NCBI GenBank assembly: GCA_951230915.1
Contig: OX579633.1
Span: 22,106,574-22,170,573 of the forward strand
Direction of reading: 5' to 3'
Length of the DNA stretch: 64,000 nucleotides
Source of the DNA: Antitrichia curtipendula
Lineage: Eukaryota; Streptophyta; Bryopsida; Hypnales; Leucodontaceae
Positions 22,416-35,700 of this stretch are shown in pieces. Under the pieces are notes generated by a model, which was not told where the DNA came from, ran no database searches, and saw nothing but the letters and a program-made list of their open reading frames with translations. Position 1 is the first letter of the stretch, and the number at the start of each line of letters is the position of its first letter. The translations under genes and the position numbers were made by a program.

Positions 22416-22770
22416 AAATCATAAGTATCCTATAACCGTGGAATATCATTTGGTCATAATGATTTCAAAGAACTTCAAAAACTCTTCAGTTGAAATATTG
22501 AAACCATCCAAAATGTCTTTCACCATAGTATTTGTCACTAATTGTATTCCACAAACTGAATACAGTATTGAGCTTTGCATTCCATAATAATTGCAGTATT
22601 ACAGAGTTGTGCCATTGAAGGCCTTCCTAAACCATTCCTTTGGCATAGAATTTCTGACACTGACCTAGAATTCTCAAAACCATCTTTATGAACGAAATGT
22701 TGACAAAAAAATTCAATTGCAGTAAGAATGAGAATAGCAAATACTATATAGCGATTTCATTTGTACCTCT

Positions 22771-25700
22771 CTAATGATCGACTTTCAAAATTTGAGACCT
22801 TGATAGCAGAAGCTTCACTTCATTGAAGCTCAAGCTAGGGGCATGAATAAACTTGTCTTCTTTGGAATCCATCTTGCAGAAATACCTGAAAAGATAGTAG
22901 ATGTGCTTGCAGTTTACATACTATGGGCGACCACCAATTGCAGCTACAGCCATGTCAACAAAACTAGGGCAAGAGCATTCTGGAAACATGCTAATGGAAA
23001 TGCGATACACATTTGAGGTAGTATTAGTTCCAGTTTCCAAACATATTATAGCTCCCAGCCCTGGAAATGGTAGCATGGTTACATTGACAATGCTGCCTTT
23101 CACATTTCGAGCACTTTCCCACTTGTTCTCATGCTCAGCTGTTGGTGCATTTGAAACCCTTCGAATGATTTTTCCCTTTCGAGTTGTGGGATACTGATTA
23201 GGATTTGCAGGGCCCCCATGCTCAAAGGTAGTTGGCTCGAACAATCTTGACGTCGTGAATAGAGAACGAGGAGACATTACCTCTCGGGCTTGCAAACGAA
23301 ATCCTGCATGCTAGAGGAGAAGTGTCTCTTGCCTTGTCAGATTTGTGCCAGTGAGGATTGGCCAAAGTTCAGGCACCTTGGGCCAATCCAAAACCCAAGG
23401 CCGTTGAGATCCCATCACACAACATTGAATGTCATCCGAACAAAACCAAAAGTCAGAGATGACCACCTTAGTGGAGTTATACTCTTTCTTCCACCCACGA
23501 TATGTTGGAGCTGGAGTGCCGTTGGAACCAAAGTGCCTAATTGCAATGCGAGCAAGGCATTTCTTTCTGGTATCACGCTGCTATGCGTGACATTTTGCAG
23601 CAGACTTGTGGGAGATTCTTGCAATGTGCCATTGCGACACATCACAATCTGATTCCATTACGGAGGTGATGTGAGGAGTCTCTACAACATTTGCAGCAAT
23701 TGAAGTTTGTTGTGGTGTAGAAAAAAGACCACGTTTAGATCTAGTTTGAACCCTTGGTTGTGAAAAGTTCACCTTATCTGGACGATGTGAATCACCCTCC
23801 GGGCCGATGGGAAGATCCAATTTTTGCTTTGAACTTCCAAATACTTCTTCCCCCTCCAAGTGGGGGACGCGAGTGGCTATTTCATGGACACCTTGTAATT
23901 GGTTCAAAGCATCCATCAACTTCTTTGGATCTCCACTTCGACGAGCAGCTCTTAGTTTCAGCTCTTGCTTTGAAGGCCCCGTCCCAGATGCTGAACCATT
24001 CACATAGGCTCGGTAATTCGTCATTTTCATAAAAGCACGTATACAGTCATCGCATGTTGCTGCATACAAGTTGTTTCCACGATTTCCCGACTGTTGCAAC
24101 CACTTGTTGTGAATAGTCTCAGACAGATTGCATGACGGCATATCTGCCTCTTCTTCTAGTGTCATTCCCTATATGTTTACATGGCAATTGTTAAATTCTG
24201 CAAAATATAAAATACATAGTTGATACATTTCATCAATGATTTTGACAGAAGAAACAAAGACTTACCATTTGCCAAAAACCACCCCACTGTCGATATCTGA
24301 AGTGCCAAAATGCCAACCAAAGATCCAACTCCCGCATCCCATCTTCACTGGCTGCTCCAGATGACAACCACCACGCTCTAATTGCAAAATACCTTGTCTC
24401 TGCTTCTTCCCTTGTCTTGGCGTCCTTATATTGCTTGCAAAGCCGAATGTGTTGATGTTGCAAGTCCGGCTTGATAAGTTTCTGAGTATGTTTCTGCAGT
24501 GAATTGCTCCAATGGAGTAGACATGTACGTTCGCGATTCTCCATGTGTATTTTGGGGTCGCCCGAGCCAAATACAGTCCGCACAGCATTCCAATTTGCCA
24601 TTGCACTGTCCGCCATGAACCCCTTGAAATTTGGATTGTCCACTCCATGTTTCTTCATAACAGAAATCAAGCATCTCCACATGATGCATTGCACCTCTGT
24701 ATCCTCTGATTGCATGTCGCACACAGCAATTGTCATAACCTTTGAATATTGAGGGTCATAGACATGGCAGGCCATTGTCGTCCATTCTTTTACACGCTTA
24801 ACATGATCGAACATCAACCACCCATTTTGAAGGTCACCACCCGGTTGCATCCGACGGACCAAGTCCACTCCACTCCCGGGCCCAACTCCAAGCATTTTGA
24901 AAAGATACACCTTTTCTTTTCCTTGACCTGGAAATACGCTATCATGAATATAGTCAATTGTAGAATCACGCTTCAAGTTCATGATTCGATCAATCACTCC
25001 ACCTGATCCAATGTTTCGGAAGGAAGAAATGATGTTCCGTACATTTGGAGAACTCAAAATCTGAAACTTATCCATGACCTCGTCAAGTGCTTTCCCTTCA
25101 AGCATCACTTTAAGACCCGCCCCTATGTGAATAAGGTAACTCTCCAGAAACTCCTTGCTAGCTGCCATAGCAATAGCTGAGTTTGTTGCTGTTGGAGTTT
25201 TAGACACTTCCTGTCCAATGAGCGTCGATATGTTGCTTAGTGACTCCCGACACGTTCCAAGAGCAACACGGTGAGAATGATTCCCTAAGTGTATGCATCC
25301 TCGAGTTTTTCCATCCTTACTTACAGCATAGTAGATCCTGGCATGGCAGACGTCCACACAAGTAGGAGGACTTCTACATATCCTACAGACGATAGTACTT
25401 CCCACTGGAGGATCACTACCAACTTTGAAAGACTCTTTTGAACAGCCTACCCACTCAGTATCGTTCTATAACTTAGATCTACTGAGAAAGTTACATTGTG
25501 GATTCATGCATACCAATTGTCCAGCACAATGTGACTTCCTGAATATCAAGTTGTCTATATTATGGATGTTGGTAGTGAATGTCCTACACCAGATATTTCC
25601 ATCGTACCGTTTGTCCATACCGTCCAGCATAGTACGTGAACCCTTACTAGATGAAGTACTTGGCAATGGAGGCAATTGGAAAATCATGTTTCCATTGTAT

Positions 25701-26362
25701 GAAGGCGGAAGACATTGCACTGGATAGAAAGGAATACAATCAAATTGCATTCCGGCCAGTTTGTTCCTAGCCCCTCGAACCTCACTGAGACGACGTAGAC
25801 ATTCAAGAAGACTCGATGTCTCTTGGAAGATGGGTAGAAGGGGAGGGATCTCATTGAATCCAAACTTCTGGTTGGAACCACTTGACGCCGGAACATCTCG
25901 AGAGTCATCCTCAGACTCACTAGACAATTCTATAATAGGTTCTAGACGTTCTTTCTTAATAGAATGTAGTAGAGGAGGTGTAACATAGGACTGCTTAGAA
26001 AACGATGGATCACTTGGATCGGAAGGCGTATCGCACGACATATCTACTGAAAATGTATTGGATTGGCGATTTTGAATTCCAGTACAAATTGCCATGGTGG
26101 TGGACGGGATACCAAAGGCCCTATAATGTCCTGGTGGAAGCAACCAGAAGTGGCCATCTTCTCCTTCAATATTTTCCTGAAAGATGGATTCCTTCACCTC
26201 ACCGGACTCGAACATTACCTCCTCTTCAACATATATAGAGGATTCTACAAATCTAAATCGTACATGAAGTAAATGAGAAGACACCTTTGCCAATCTGAAT
26301 TCACTCACAGGCAGCTTGAAAGGAACCTCATGACCATCAGCTCTGATTGAGGCCATATCCAT
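22771..26362 (-). pseudogene. MULE transposase with SWIM zinc finger, four in-frame stops
   Basis: Two exons, 26362-24266 and 24168-22771, joined by a 97-bp GTAAGT-AG intron; about 1160 codons. In order: a Ser/Pro-rich N-terminus; a Cys/His cluster (CAGQLVCMNPQC, CRICRSPPTCVDVCHARIYY, CIHLGNHSH) likely to bind DNA; the MULE/DDE core (WLMFDHVKRVKEWTTMACHV, FKGFMADSAMANWNAVRTVF, CLLHWSNSLQKHT, LDLWLAFWHFRYRQWGGF); then MPSCNLSETIHNKWLQQSGN; and a SWIM finger (PECSCPSF with VNCKHIYYLF). Four TAG codons interrupt it at 25466-25468, 23581-23583, 23311-23313 and 22921-22923; I see no frameshift. The conceptual stop at 22771 is also TAG. Mutator transposases cut and paste DNA at their terminal inverted repeats; this one should be dead unless TAG is read through. 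The SWIM finger would be lost after the first stop. Confidence 0.85.
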
Positions 26363-26730
26363 GGTGATCGTCTAACTACAAACACATCAAAAGAGAAGGA
26401 ATTTCATACTCTACAAAGACATACTCTGTTTGTAATGTAATTTAAACTCCAAAGCGGAACTAATAATACATCAAATAATTCCGTGACGACTGAACAATAA
26501 TAGATAATTTTTGGATGTTGTGCCCAGTTTAAAAATTATAAATGACGTTCATGACATGTCATGTGATGGAACGTAATGGAAATTCAAGAATACTTCATGA
26601 TGTCAGGAAGCCGCAACTTTTGGACTCACATCGTCGGCCAGACTGACATCAAATGCAGAATATACAGCTTCCTATCTACGTTCTCCAGAAATGGTGGCGG
26701 CGCAATATAATAGAAGTTTACATTTATAAC

Positions 26731-26975
26731 AATAGATCTACTCACATTCTGACATGTGATTTACTTTACAAATTTGTAGTTGTCAGACCTAGCCGCCTCA
26801 GATTTTAAAGACTTCCTTTTAATACCTCATCTTTTATATATTCTTCAAAGTATTAATAATAGATGTAATTGCATTCTGACATGTGATTGACTACAGATTT
26901 GTAGTTGTCAGACTCAGCCGTCTTAGATCTTGAAGACTTCCTTTGAACACCTCCTCTTCTATACATTTGTCGAAG
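26731..26975. repeat. ~126-bp imperfect tandem duplication
   Basis: AATAGAT, CATTCTGACATGTGATT, TTTGTAGTTGTCAGAC, GAAGACTTCCTTT and ACCTC recur in the same order in both units (26731-26856 and 26857-26975). They lie between the divergent genes, so they could be duplicated regulatory sequence. Confidence 0.7.
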
Positions 26976-27355
26976 TCGTATTCTTTCATGTGTGAACCAT
27001 TTGTGTTGCCTTCGTAAACTGCATAGTTTCCATTGTTTTACGAGGTGGAGAATCTGTTAGTCATTATTGGTTTCATTTTCAAATGGCATGCATTGTTGCA
27101 CTCTTTAGAATGAATAGGTCTGACGTAGGCAGCTACGTGAGTTAGTAAGTGAACATAGAGATCATTGAGAAGCCTCTTCAACGCCTTCATTGTGGTTAAG
27201 CACTGAGAGGTTTGAGCGCAGTTATGCATGTCCTCTTCTGTTACTTCATGCATGTATAGGAACATAGCAATCGTTGCGGTTTTGCGGAGCACAGAAGTAG
27301 GAGGAAGCGTACATCTCTATTATTCAGTACTTTCAAAACACTTAGTAGATCTGGG

Positions 27356-27541
27356 ATGAAAGGAAAGAAAGTAGTGTCGAAGAGAAGTGAGGCCACTCCC
27401 GGATCCATTCGCAAGGTTCTTGGCTTCGGAGGTAGCGGAGAGGTAGTGGACTCTGAAAGGACAAAGTTGGCGGCTGAACAAGAATTATCACAGGAGAACA
27501 TTGTCGCAGAACATCAATCGGAAGGAGACCGCAATGCAAGT
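27356..27541 (+). CDS. Possible orphan exon, unknown
   Basis: ATG at 27356 opens MKGKKVVSKRSEATPGSIRK, then LGFGGSGEVVDSERTKLAAE and an acidic tail, ending at a GTAAGC donor (27542). A basic N-terminus followed by a charged stretch recalls the first exon of the ParB-methyltransferase gene (29755), but I see no identity. It could be the start of a third gene of the element or an alternative 5' exon. No downstream partner exon was found. Confidence 0.25.
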
Positions 27542-28458
27542 GTAAGCATCTCTACTAGCATGTTTCTTATCATTGAAATTTGTTTAAGGAAATGCATTTT
27601 GCCAAAACATTACGTTACACTAGGAAGGTTGGTGCTCACACATGAGAAGAGGATAAAGGTTCCTACACGTATGAATAAAGACTTGTAAAAATAAGTGTGA
27701 ACATCAATATTTGCACATGTAGGTTCAGCAACCTTAAGAAACTTTATTACATCCTGAAGGACTTTTGTATTCTATATTTCATAGTATCTGGTCAAGCTTT
27801 CGTCCAATTAATTGTAGAGTGACGCGGCGAACCAAAGTACTTTGCCAAACGAACTCACATCACAGTATGATGGCTAAAATTGGTTTATCCATTTTTCTGG
27901 GTTCAAGGGTACTTGAATAGATACTTGGTGAATAGGATTTGCAAATGCTCTTGTTATGGTATTACCGGATTCTATAATAATAAGAAGAAGATGCTTATTA
28001 TCTATATTACAGAGTGCATTTTTGCCACTTTTATTTTATTTTTGATGTAAATGTAGGCTAAAAAATGATAATTATTCAGTTTGAGTCCAACCATAAAATG
28101 AAGCTTATTAAGTTTAGCTTCTACTCCTATTAGGCATTTAAAAAAATTTGTAACTTTCAATACTATATACAATTATGATTTATGCCCCTATAATTTGTTT
28201 GTTGATTTTCAAATTCCAAAGTAGCATATTAACTAGTGTGTAATTACATGATGTTCATCACATTAACATACATCTTTGAAAATTTTGAAATTTGTAGATT
28301 AATTTAGTACATTCAAAATTTAATATGAATTGCAATATTATTCTATATGTCATTTATTGTAAATGTAGGTGAATATTTTATTTATAGTAAGCATATTTCA
28401 TCTCCGCCAAAATAATATAATCATTAATATCTAGCCTAGGCCGTTGACCTGTGAATCC

Positions 28459-29391
28459 TTAATCCCTAAAGGACCAGCCTGCAGAATTTGGCAACATAAA
28501 AAAATTGGGCAGGTACATGTGGCCAAAGATTTACAAGTTTGAGGCTGAAATTTTAATCGAAGTTGTGGACGAGGAGTACCTTTCACTTGAACTAAATTTT
28601 ATGACATTTGGAAATACGAGTCAAAAGCTATGGCCTAATATGTTACTTATTTTCTCAACCGGGCAGTTAGGGCAGATCAGAAAAAATCACTTTTTTCAGA
28701 AACAAAAACTTGAAACTGGTTTTCCACAGCTATCTATACGTGTAAAGCTTTTAATCATTCCATTTAGACCAATGAGTCAAAAGTTATGAGGAGTTTTAGT
28801 TTGCAGGCAGTTTTGAAATCTCTACTCTAAAATATACTTTAAAGTCATTTATCTTACTCAATTTTCAATATTTTTTGAAAAAAATAAAATCATAGGATGT
28901 GGATTTTTTAATACAACATTTCAGCCATTGGGATTGGCATTTTTCAATTTCATATCTAAATTCTTAACAATTTAGTATTTTGAGTCATTCTCTACTTCAT
29001 TCTACTTACTATTTTTTTCCTATATGTTGTACAATTCCAAATGATGTGAAATTTTTCAAGCATGTAGCCAACTTGTTTAGGAAAAAGAATCCATAGAAGC
29101 ACCACCATTTTGGACATTTTCTCATAGAAAAGTGAGCTTTTGAAGTGCAGCTGCCCGGTGTTTTGCAAGGGTAAAAAAACGATTTCATTGATTTTGAATG
29201 CTTATATCTTGCAATCCACATGGTGGAAATTACTGAAATTTTTACCGCATATTCTCAAGTCAGTATACTACATGATCCTATGGTTACATGAGTCAAAAAA
29301 AAGTTTTTTTCAAAAATTTGCTACTTTTTCTAAAACCGGCAGTTCTTGAGCGTTTTCAGTGAAAACATAGTCACAGAACTTTAGGGTTTAA
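28459..29391. mobile_element. TTAA-flanked MITE nested in the giant element
   Basis: TTAA at 28459-28462 is followed by TCCCTAAAGGACC. At the right, read inward, ACCCTAAAGTTCTGTG precedes TTAA (29388-29391). The interior (TATATCTTGCAATCCACATG, GAAATTTTTACC, ATGATCCTATGGT) matches the elements at 55.3-56.8 kb. TTAA plus CCC-type ends is the piggyBac arrangement, but no transposase is present and the superfamily is inferred. It ends just before the likely 5' UTR of the ParB-methyltransferase gene. Confidence 0.6.
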
Positions 29392-29659
29392 ACTCCGTCC
29401 ATTGGAACGCTCTGAGGCTAGGGTCAAAGAATGCGGTGTATCAGCGCCAATTTGACCAGTAAGTACGTCAGTGCCCAAAGTCTAAGGTGGTGTCCGTCTT
29501 TTCCGTTGGAATACCGGGGGAAACATCGGCTGCTTGTGCAGCTGTGGTCTATCATCTCTCCTGCAGGGACAAATTTCACCGTCCTCAACACGAGGAACTG
29601 CCGGCTTGGCTCTTGTTTCTCAGCTCTTTGATAATCTTATTTTGCGTCTTCCTGCTTCG

Positions 29660-29748
29660 GTAAGTCATTTAGAATTCAATGTTTGAACAAGGATACATGC
29701 ATTTTGTTCTGCATATGACTTGATCTAATGTTGCGACTTGTATTTTAG
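29660..29748 (+). other. Likely 5' intron of the ParB-methyltransferase gene
   Basis: Strong donor GTAAGT at 29660 and acceptor TTTTAG ending at 29748, six bases before the chosen ATG. The frame stays open upstream across the junction (LRLPASERMEG), so an earlier start cannot be excluded. Confidence 0.5.
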
Positions 29749-29754
29749 GAGAGA

Positions 29755-32700
29755 ATGGAAGGGCGTCGATCGACCAGGAGTGCTGCCAAGAAGTCCGGAG
29801 AAGGGTCCCAAACGAATCAGCGCGTTGGGAGGAAGAAAACGAAATCTCCACCGCAGGTATGTCAACTTGGTCTGTCCTTGTGTCGCAACTTTAGAAATTT
29901 GAATTAATTCTGCAAATGTAGACTTGTCTAAAAATTTGAACTGTATAAGATTGCGACGCTTGCGGCACCGCAAGTGCACCAGATCACTTTTGGGAATCTG
30001 GAAATTGAACCCTGTCGACGAGAGGCAGATGCCGACTTTCAAGCATTACGCCAGCCCAAGATGATGTATTGTGGTCAACTGATGTAAATCAGTTACGGGA
30101 AACAAAATCAGTTACGGGAAACAAAACCAGTCTACGTTGACAGCATTGAATATGTAGGAGCTTCAGCCCAATTATTGTGTGCCTAAATCTATCTCATGTT
30201 TCTCTACAAGTTCACAATGACGTAGAGTTGTATACTGGATTTTTAGTTTACAATGACGTAGAGTACTCAAGAACATGTCGAGAATACATTAAAAAATCTG
30301 GTAACTAGTTCCTCGGCAGTGCGAGCTGGAACTACTTGCGGCACCGCAACTAGTGCGTGCTCGGGAAATAAAATCCCAAACAGAAGTCACTGCCTGGTCC
30401 AAAGGTGCTTCATTCACACCGCGTAGAACTCGCGTAGAACGGGAAAGTGACGGACTGGATTCTGATTAGTCGAATGCATGACCTGGGTATCCGAATGCAG
30501 TGGGCCCTAGTCGGTGTTTGAAAGAACATGTCCTCCGATTCCGGCACAGCAGGGGATTTTTTTGGGCCCCTCCTCGCGGCGATGACTCCTGTTTGCTGAT
30601 TTCATGGCCCAAAACGAGATTCTGAATCATTCCCTTACCTCCAGGCCCTTACAAATTAGTTTTGATTACGTAGGAAAAAAACCAGAATGCAAAACGTCTG
30701 CAGTTGCGGCACCGCAACTATATGAAAGTAGTTCCAAAAAATTGTCGTTAACATTCAGTGCACCTAGCTGACCCAGCTTTTGAACCATATTGATAGAAGT
30801 TCCAGTCATCTGATTTACTGGACCGTGCGAGCTGCACACTTGCGGCACCGCAAGTGAATCTGTCAATAATTTTGTCCTAAAAATTTGTCCTTGAAATTTG
30901 TTTGAGCTTGAATTTGTCCTAGAAATTTGTTTTTGAAATTTGTTTTTGAAATTTGTCCTTGAAATTTGTTTTTGAAAATAGATGCCCGGTCGATAGAAGC
31001 TACATCAAAAGAGTGGCATTATTCAGCTAGTTGGATTCTTTTTCCTTAAAACCTTTCTTTATTGACACAAATGAAATGGAACTTCCTTAAGAACTTTAAG
31101 AACCTGTCAAATTGATGGCGGTGCTGCAAGCACTTGCGGCACCGCAGCTCAATAATAGAACTTGGTGAGTCTAATTATAGTTTTAGAGTACTTTCACTTG
31201 ATGGGTTGTATTCAAATTTGAGCTCAAATTTATCCAACTGGAATCTAAATTAGCCTGTTCATTGAAATATTGAATTGGTGAGAACTCTAAAGATGCTGGG
31301 ATCTTGCTATTTAGGTCAAATCAAATGTTTGTTTGCTAAAAAATGTTTGTCTTGCTATTTAGGTCATATTAAATGGTCTTTTTTTTTTAAACCATTTAAG
31401 CATTGGTTTGGATGAATGAGAAATTTATAGGTAAGAAATTCCTTACAATTTAGGTCAACATTAATAGAAGACTAAACTAATGTAGTAAAGTTCTCTTTGT
31501 TCATATTATAGTAACTAGATGTTTGTGGTGAAGACAAATAATGTCACTTTAGAAAATGCAGAATATTTGTCACTAATGTCTTGAATGTTCAAAATTCATT
31601 TTCAAATTTGCTTGATTGTTCTTGCAAGAATTTTTATGCTATGGCCTTGCGGCTACGCAATGAGGATTTTGACCGTTTGAAAGTAATTTTTTAAATTAAA
31701 ATAGCCCAAAGGTATTGCTAATTTTTGTTCTACTTTTAAATCATTTACATGCAATTGAAGTTTGACATTGTTTTGAATTGACTTCATTCATGCTTCTATG
31801 ATGTTTTACCATTTTCTTTATTGATGGCACACAATCAAATGCAATTCATATTGATATAAAATGATAAATAAATTTCTGTCGCATCTTTGGCTATGGTCCT
31901 TGCGGTACCGCAAGGTGAGCACAATAGCACTTTCTTAAGTTCTTGCTTGCAAAGTCTTTGTCTAGGATTGAATTTATATATAACTTTTTTAAGACTGACT
32001 TCTAAGATATATTACCTCTTAGATTCATTCTTCAAATTTTCATTTCATTGCATAAATGTTTTCTTTTCATTGGATTGTTGTCTCTGAAATTATAATTCAT
32101 TTATGTACATAATCTGAGTTCATAACTCAAGGAGTGTTCATTAATGTACTTGCGGTCCCGCAATGAGTTGGAAATTAATTCAATTTGGTTTCTATTTTGC
32201 ACCGTGGATGTCAAAAAATTCAGTTGTTAAATTAATTACTTGGTTTCTATGTAGTTCTGTTCTTTGAAGATCACCAAGTTTCCTTGTGTGACCACAAAAG
32301 TGTTGGAGATGACATTTTATTTTTTTGAATGAATTTTAAGAAATTATGAATAATTTCTTTAATCAATCTCAGTTTGTAATTTATGGAATCTTCATGAATA
32401 GGGCTTGCGGTCGCGCCAGGTGTTCTACACTACATTTGAATTTTGTTCTTTCATCGGGGATGTCACAATATTCTGTCCTACTCTTGTATTCGGATGCCAT
32501 TTCAATCATTGAAGATCAACATGCAACCTTGCGGGCATGCGGGATTGTTGGAAATGAATAATTGTTTCTGTCAGTGGACTTAATGCCAAATTAGATAATT
32601 TGTTACTTTCTATATTCCTATTGACATTCCAAGTTGTTTGTATCTCAGAGTCAATCATCTGGACCAACTGAAGCTGAGGATCATGGGACCACCGACAAGA

Positions 32701-35700
32701 CCTCGGTGAGACCCAAAACTATCATACTCTAGTTAATTTGGATGCCTTCCAACTCATAAGATTGCATTGCAAATAACATATTTGATTAAAACTGGTTCTT
32801 GCAGGATATAACTGTAATTGAATCTACATATGGAGACCACTTGAAGAGTGGCAAGGACCCTGCTCTTGCACCGGTAAGCCTTGATGATATCATAGATACA
32901 GTAGACAGTTTTTGGGATTTCATGGAGTCAGGAACTAGTAAGGGTGGATTTATTTGAGTTCAAGGAAAAACCATATCTCCATCCAGTAGTGACAGACAAT
33001 ACTCTAGTGACGATGATCCGTCTGTGACCAATTGTTCCTCGAACTACTGTTATCTCTCTATATAGGCCTTATTGTGTGACTACTTTTGTTGCAAATATTC
33101 TATAAATTGAACCGTGTTTTTGTCCCAAATAATTCTGTGGCAAAATTTATTTTTGATTTGAATGTACATAGTTTCAAAATCTAGAAAAAGAAATGCTCTT
33201 TGTGATCTAAGCACTAAAAGTTAGATATATTACCCATGTCTATAAGATTTTCTAATGTTAAATTTTATACTGCAATGCTTACTCTTGGGCAATGTTCTAA
33301 TTAAATTGCGATTTTTTTTTGTTCAGGATCCTAGCACGCCGATACTAACGCAGATGACTCATTCTGAAGCTTCAACACCTAACTCGGGGGAGAGTAAGCA
33401 GCCACAGATTCATCTTCGTGACTGTGATGATGAAGATAGCGTAGATGGTGACGAGGCAATGGAGCAGCCTGATACTGCCGAAGATGACCTTCGAAGAAAG
33501 CAGAAAGTTGATTCAATCGCAACCATCAACAGCATGCGGTTGAAGCCTATTCCTCTTTCTCGAATGTGTGTTCCATTGTGTTTATTGACTCCAATGCCTA
33601 TGGTGAGGCCTACTTTGGCATGTGATCTGACCAAGTTGGAACAAGAATTTGTCCATGGTTATCGTGATGGGGCTTGTGTTTTTTATGTATCGACAACTAA
33701 TGAAAGAGGCGATATGCAAATCATGACACCGGAAGAGCGAGCTTCTTTGAGTCCATTGTGGAGAGAAGAGGTGCTGAAGTTTGAAGCATATCTTGACCAT
33801 ACATCGGAGCTCAGGCGTCTGAAGAACCTTAAGTTCTTTATTTGTGACGGTAACCATCATCACATTGCTTGGATGTCTCACATCACAAGACTCCACAATG
33901 GAGAACCAGCATGGCATATAAATGTGGATTGTATTGTGCTTGAAACAAAAGGAAGGACGGGTGCTGTCATGCAAGCGATGCATGATATCAATAAGTAAGT
34001 TCGTATTGTTTTCCATGATTTGTTTTCTGTGATTTAAATCTTTTGTACTCTTTTTCAGGCACACTGAAGATTCTCATGTGAAAACGAAGTTGGTACACAT
34101 TCTTTACCAGATTCAGAAGTATGGAGTGATACCTATAAATGAGTTCAAGGAACTACTTAGTGATTCTGAATACGGCAAGTGCCAGCAGAATTCGAAGAAG
34201 ACGTGGTATTCGATGCCTTTGGAGGTTTTCACGTCATTTATCTTTCGGGTATGTTTGCAGAAGTATATCTCAATTTTTTAATTTTATTTTTCTTCTCTAC
34301 ATTTTTTTCTACTTGCTTTGTTTTCTTGACGTCATTCTGGTGCACTTTTGCAGCATGAAATTGCTGGTGCTGCAGATGCGGCTGTGAGAGTGTACCACAA
34401 ATGTACTCCAGAAGGAGAGGTAGATGAAGCCGGAGCAGTGGCTGCCATGAGAAAGGGCGCAAAGGACAAAACCTCCAATTTATATTATAAATTGGCAAAG
34501 ATGGTGGCGGTGGCAAATCCCGCTTTTGGTCCCAAGTGGCTTGAAGAGGTAAGGGTTCAAATGGATTTTTGACAAAAAAATTCATATTTTTGTTGTCTTT
34601 CTTTCTTGAAATTGTGAAGCTTTGCTTACCTCAAATATGGTGTTTTGCAGATTGAGAGGCACTGGAGTTTAAATATTGAGCCAGAAATGACTCTTGATAA
34701 ACTCCAACTCATTTCCAACTCCAGTGCAGAAGCAATGTTCAAAGTGAGATGGTTGAAATGGTGGAACTTGTCCATTCATTCCCGTGAGGCTAGGAAGTTT
34801 CCGCCCAAGCCAATGAACGATGACAAATTGACTACCTTTCTTCACAAGGCCGTGTGGTGGGCAGGAGTGAGTTTTAAATTCACTTTAATATCAGTTGTTG
34901 TATATTAAAGTGTCTTTGACATCCATACTTTATTTCATCTCAATTTCTTATGCATTTGTACAATTGTATATGATATTGCAGATTGAAGAGAGCGTGGTTG
35001 AGGCTGTCGAAATGATTATCTGTAGGGATAATTTGAAAATTGACATGCAAAGCCCTCTTGAGCCTGAGACAGCGGCGGATTATGTTGAGGGATGGCGCAT
35101 GAAGATTTGGGATCAGGCATTTCACAGCGATCTTTCTGGCAAGGGTCATTTTAAGAAAGGGGATACTTTCAGGAAATTTACCGGTGCCGACACTGTGATC
35201 AAACGTGTCGTTTTCAGGTGCAATTAGTTATTTTTTATTGTCTTCAACCGTATATTTCATTTTATGTGACTTCATATTTCATTTTTTGTGACCTTCATGT
35301 TTGATATTGATCTTTACTTCTCTCATTAGGTATTTCAAGTTGGAGTTGTATAACAAGAAGGCCATCTCCAAGCACGACTTACCTCCTTTCTTGAATTCAT
35401 GGATTGATCGAGGGTCTTCTGACTGTATGTTCTCGTTGAATCAATTGAAGACGTGGACAAGTGCACATCTTAACGGCTGCGGATGGTATCTAGAGTGTGA
35501 GCCAACGTTTACTGCACCAACGGAGATTGCACTCAGGCAAAGTCTTCAAGCAATGGGGACTACTGATGTTGTGTTGGAGGAGTATGCTGGCTTGGAGGAA
35601 TCTGCAAAGCAGAGGGCCATTCAGAGACGCCAAGAAGAGGATCGAAAGAAAGAAGAGAAGCTCGTGAAAGATGCTGAGAAGATTGCAGCAAAAGAAGCAG

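Larger units (their letters stand above)
26363..28458. other. Divergent spacer between transposase and ParB-methyltransferase genes
   Basis: Probably holds the promoters of both element genes. It contains a ~126-bp imperfect tandem duplication, one possible orphan exon, and a minus-strand frame (27292-27038) with helix-like composition that I could not assign. No confident complete gene. Confidence 0.4.
29959..32543 (+). repeat. Array of CTTGCGGYACCGCAAG palindromes in intron 1
   Basis: Copies at 29959-29974 (CTTGCGGCACCGCAAG), 30336-30349, 30702-30719 (AGTTGCGGCACCGCAACT), 30837-30856 (CACTTGCGGCACCGCAAGTG), 31133-31147 (right arm short), 31647-31660 (one mismatch), 31898-31915 (CCTTGCGGTACCGCAAGG, fully symmetric) and 32150-32163 (TTGCGGTCCCGCAA). 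Degenerate copies lie at about 32404 and 32527. Spacing is about 120-510 bp, near 250 for the last intact ones. The GC-rich palindromes stand out from very AT-rich intron DNA. The arms are more conserved than the spacer DNA, as expected for dimer-binding sites or a decayed tandem repeat. Confidence 0.85.

Noticed and set aside
27241..27539. Minus-strand frames opposite the 27356 orphan exon
   Set aside because: Overlapping frames on both strands cannot all be real; neither minus frame has a recognisable domain or consistent splice partners.
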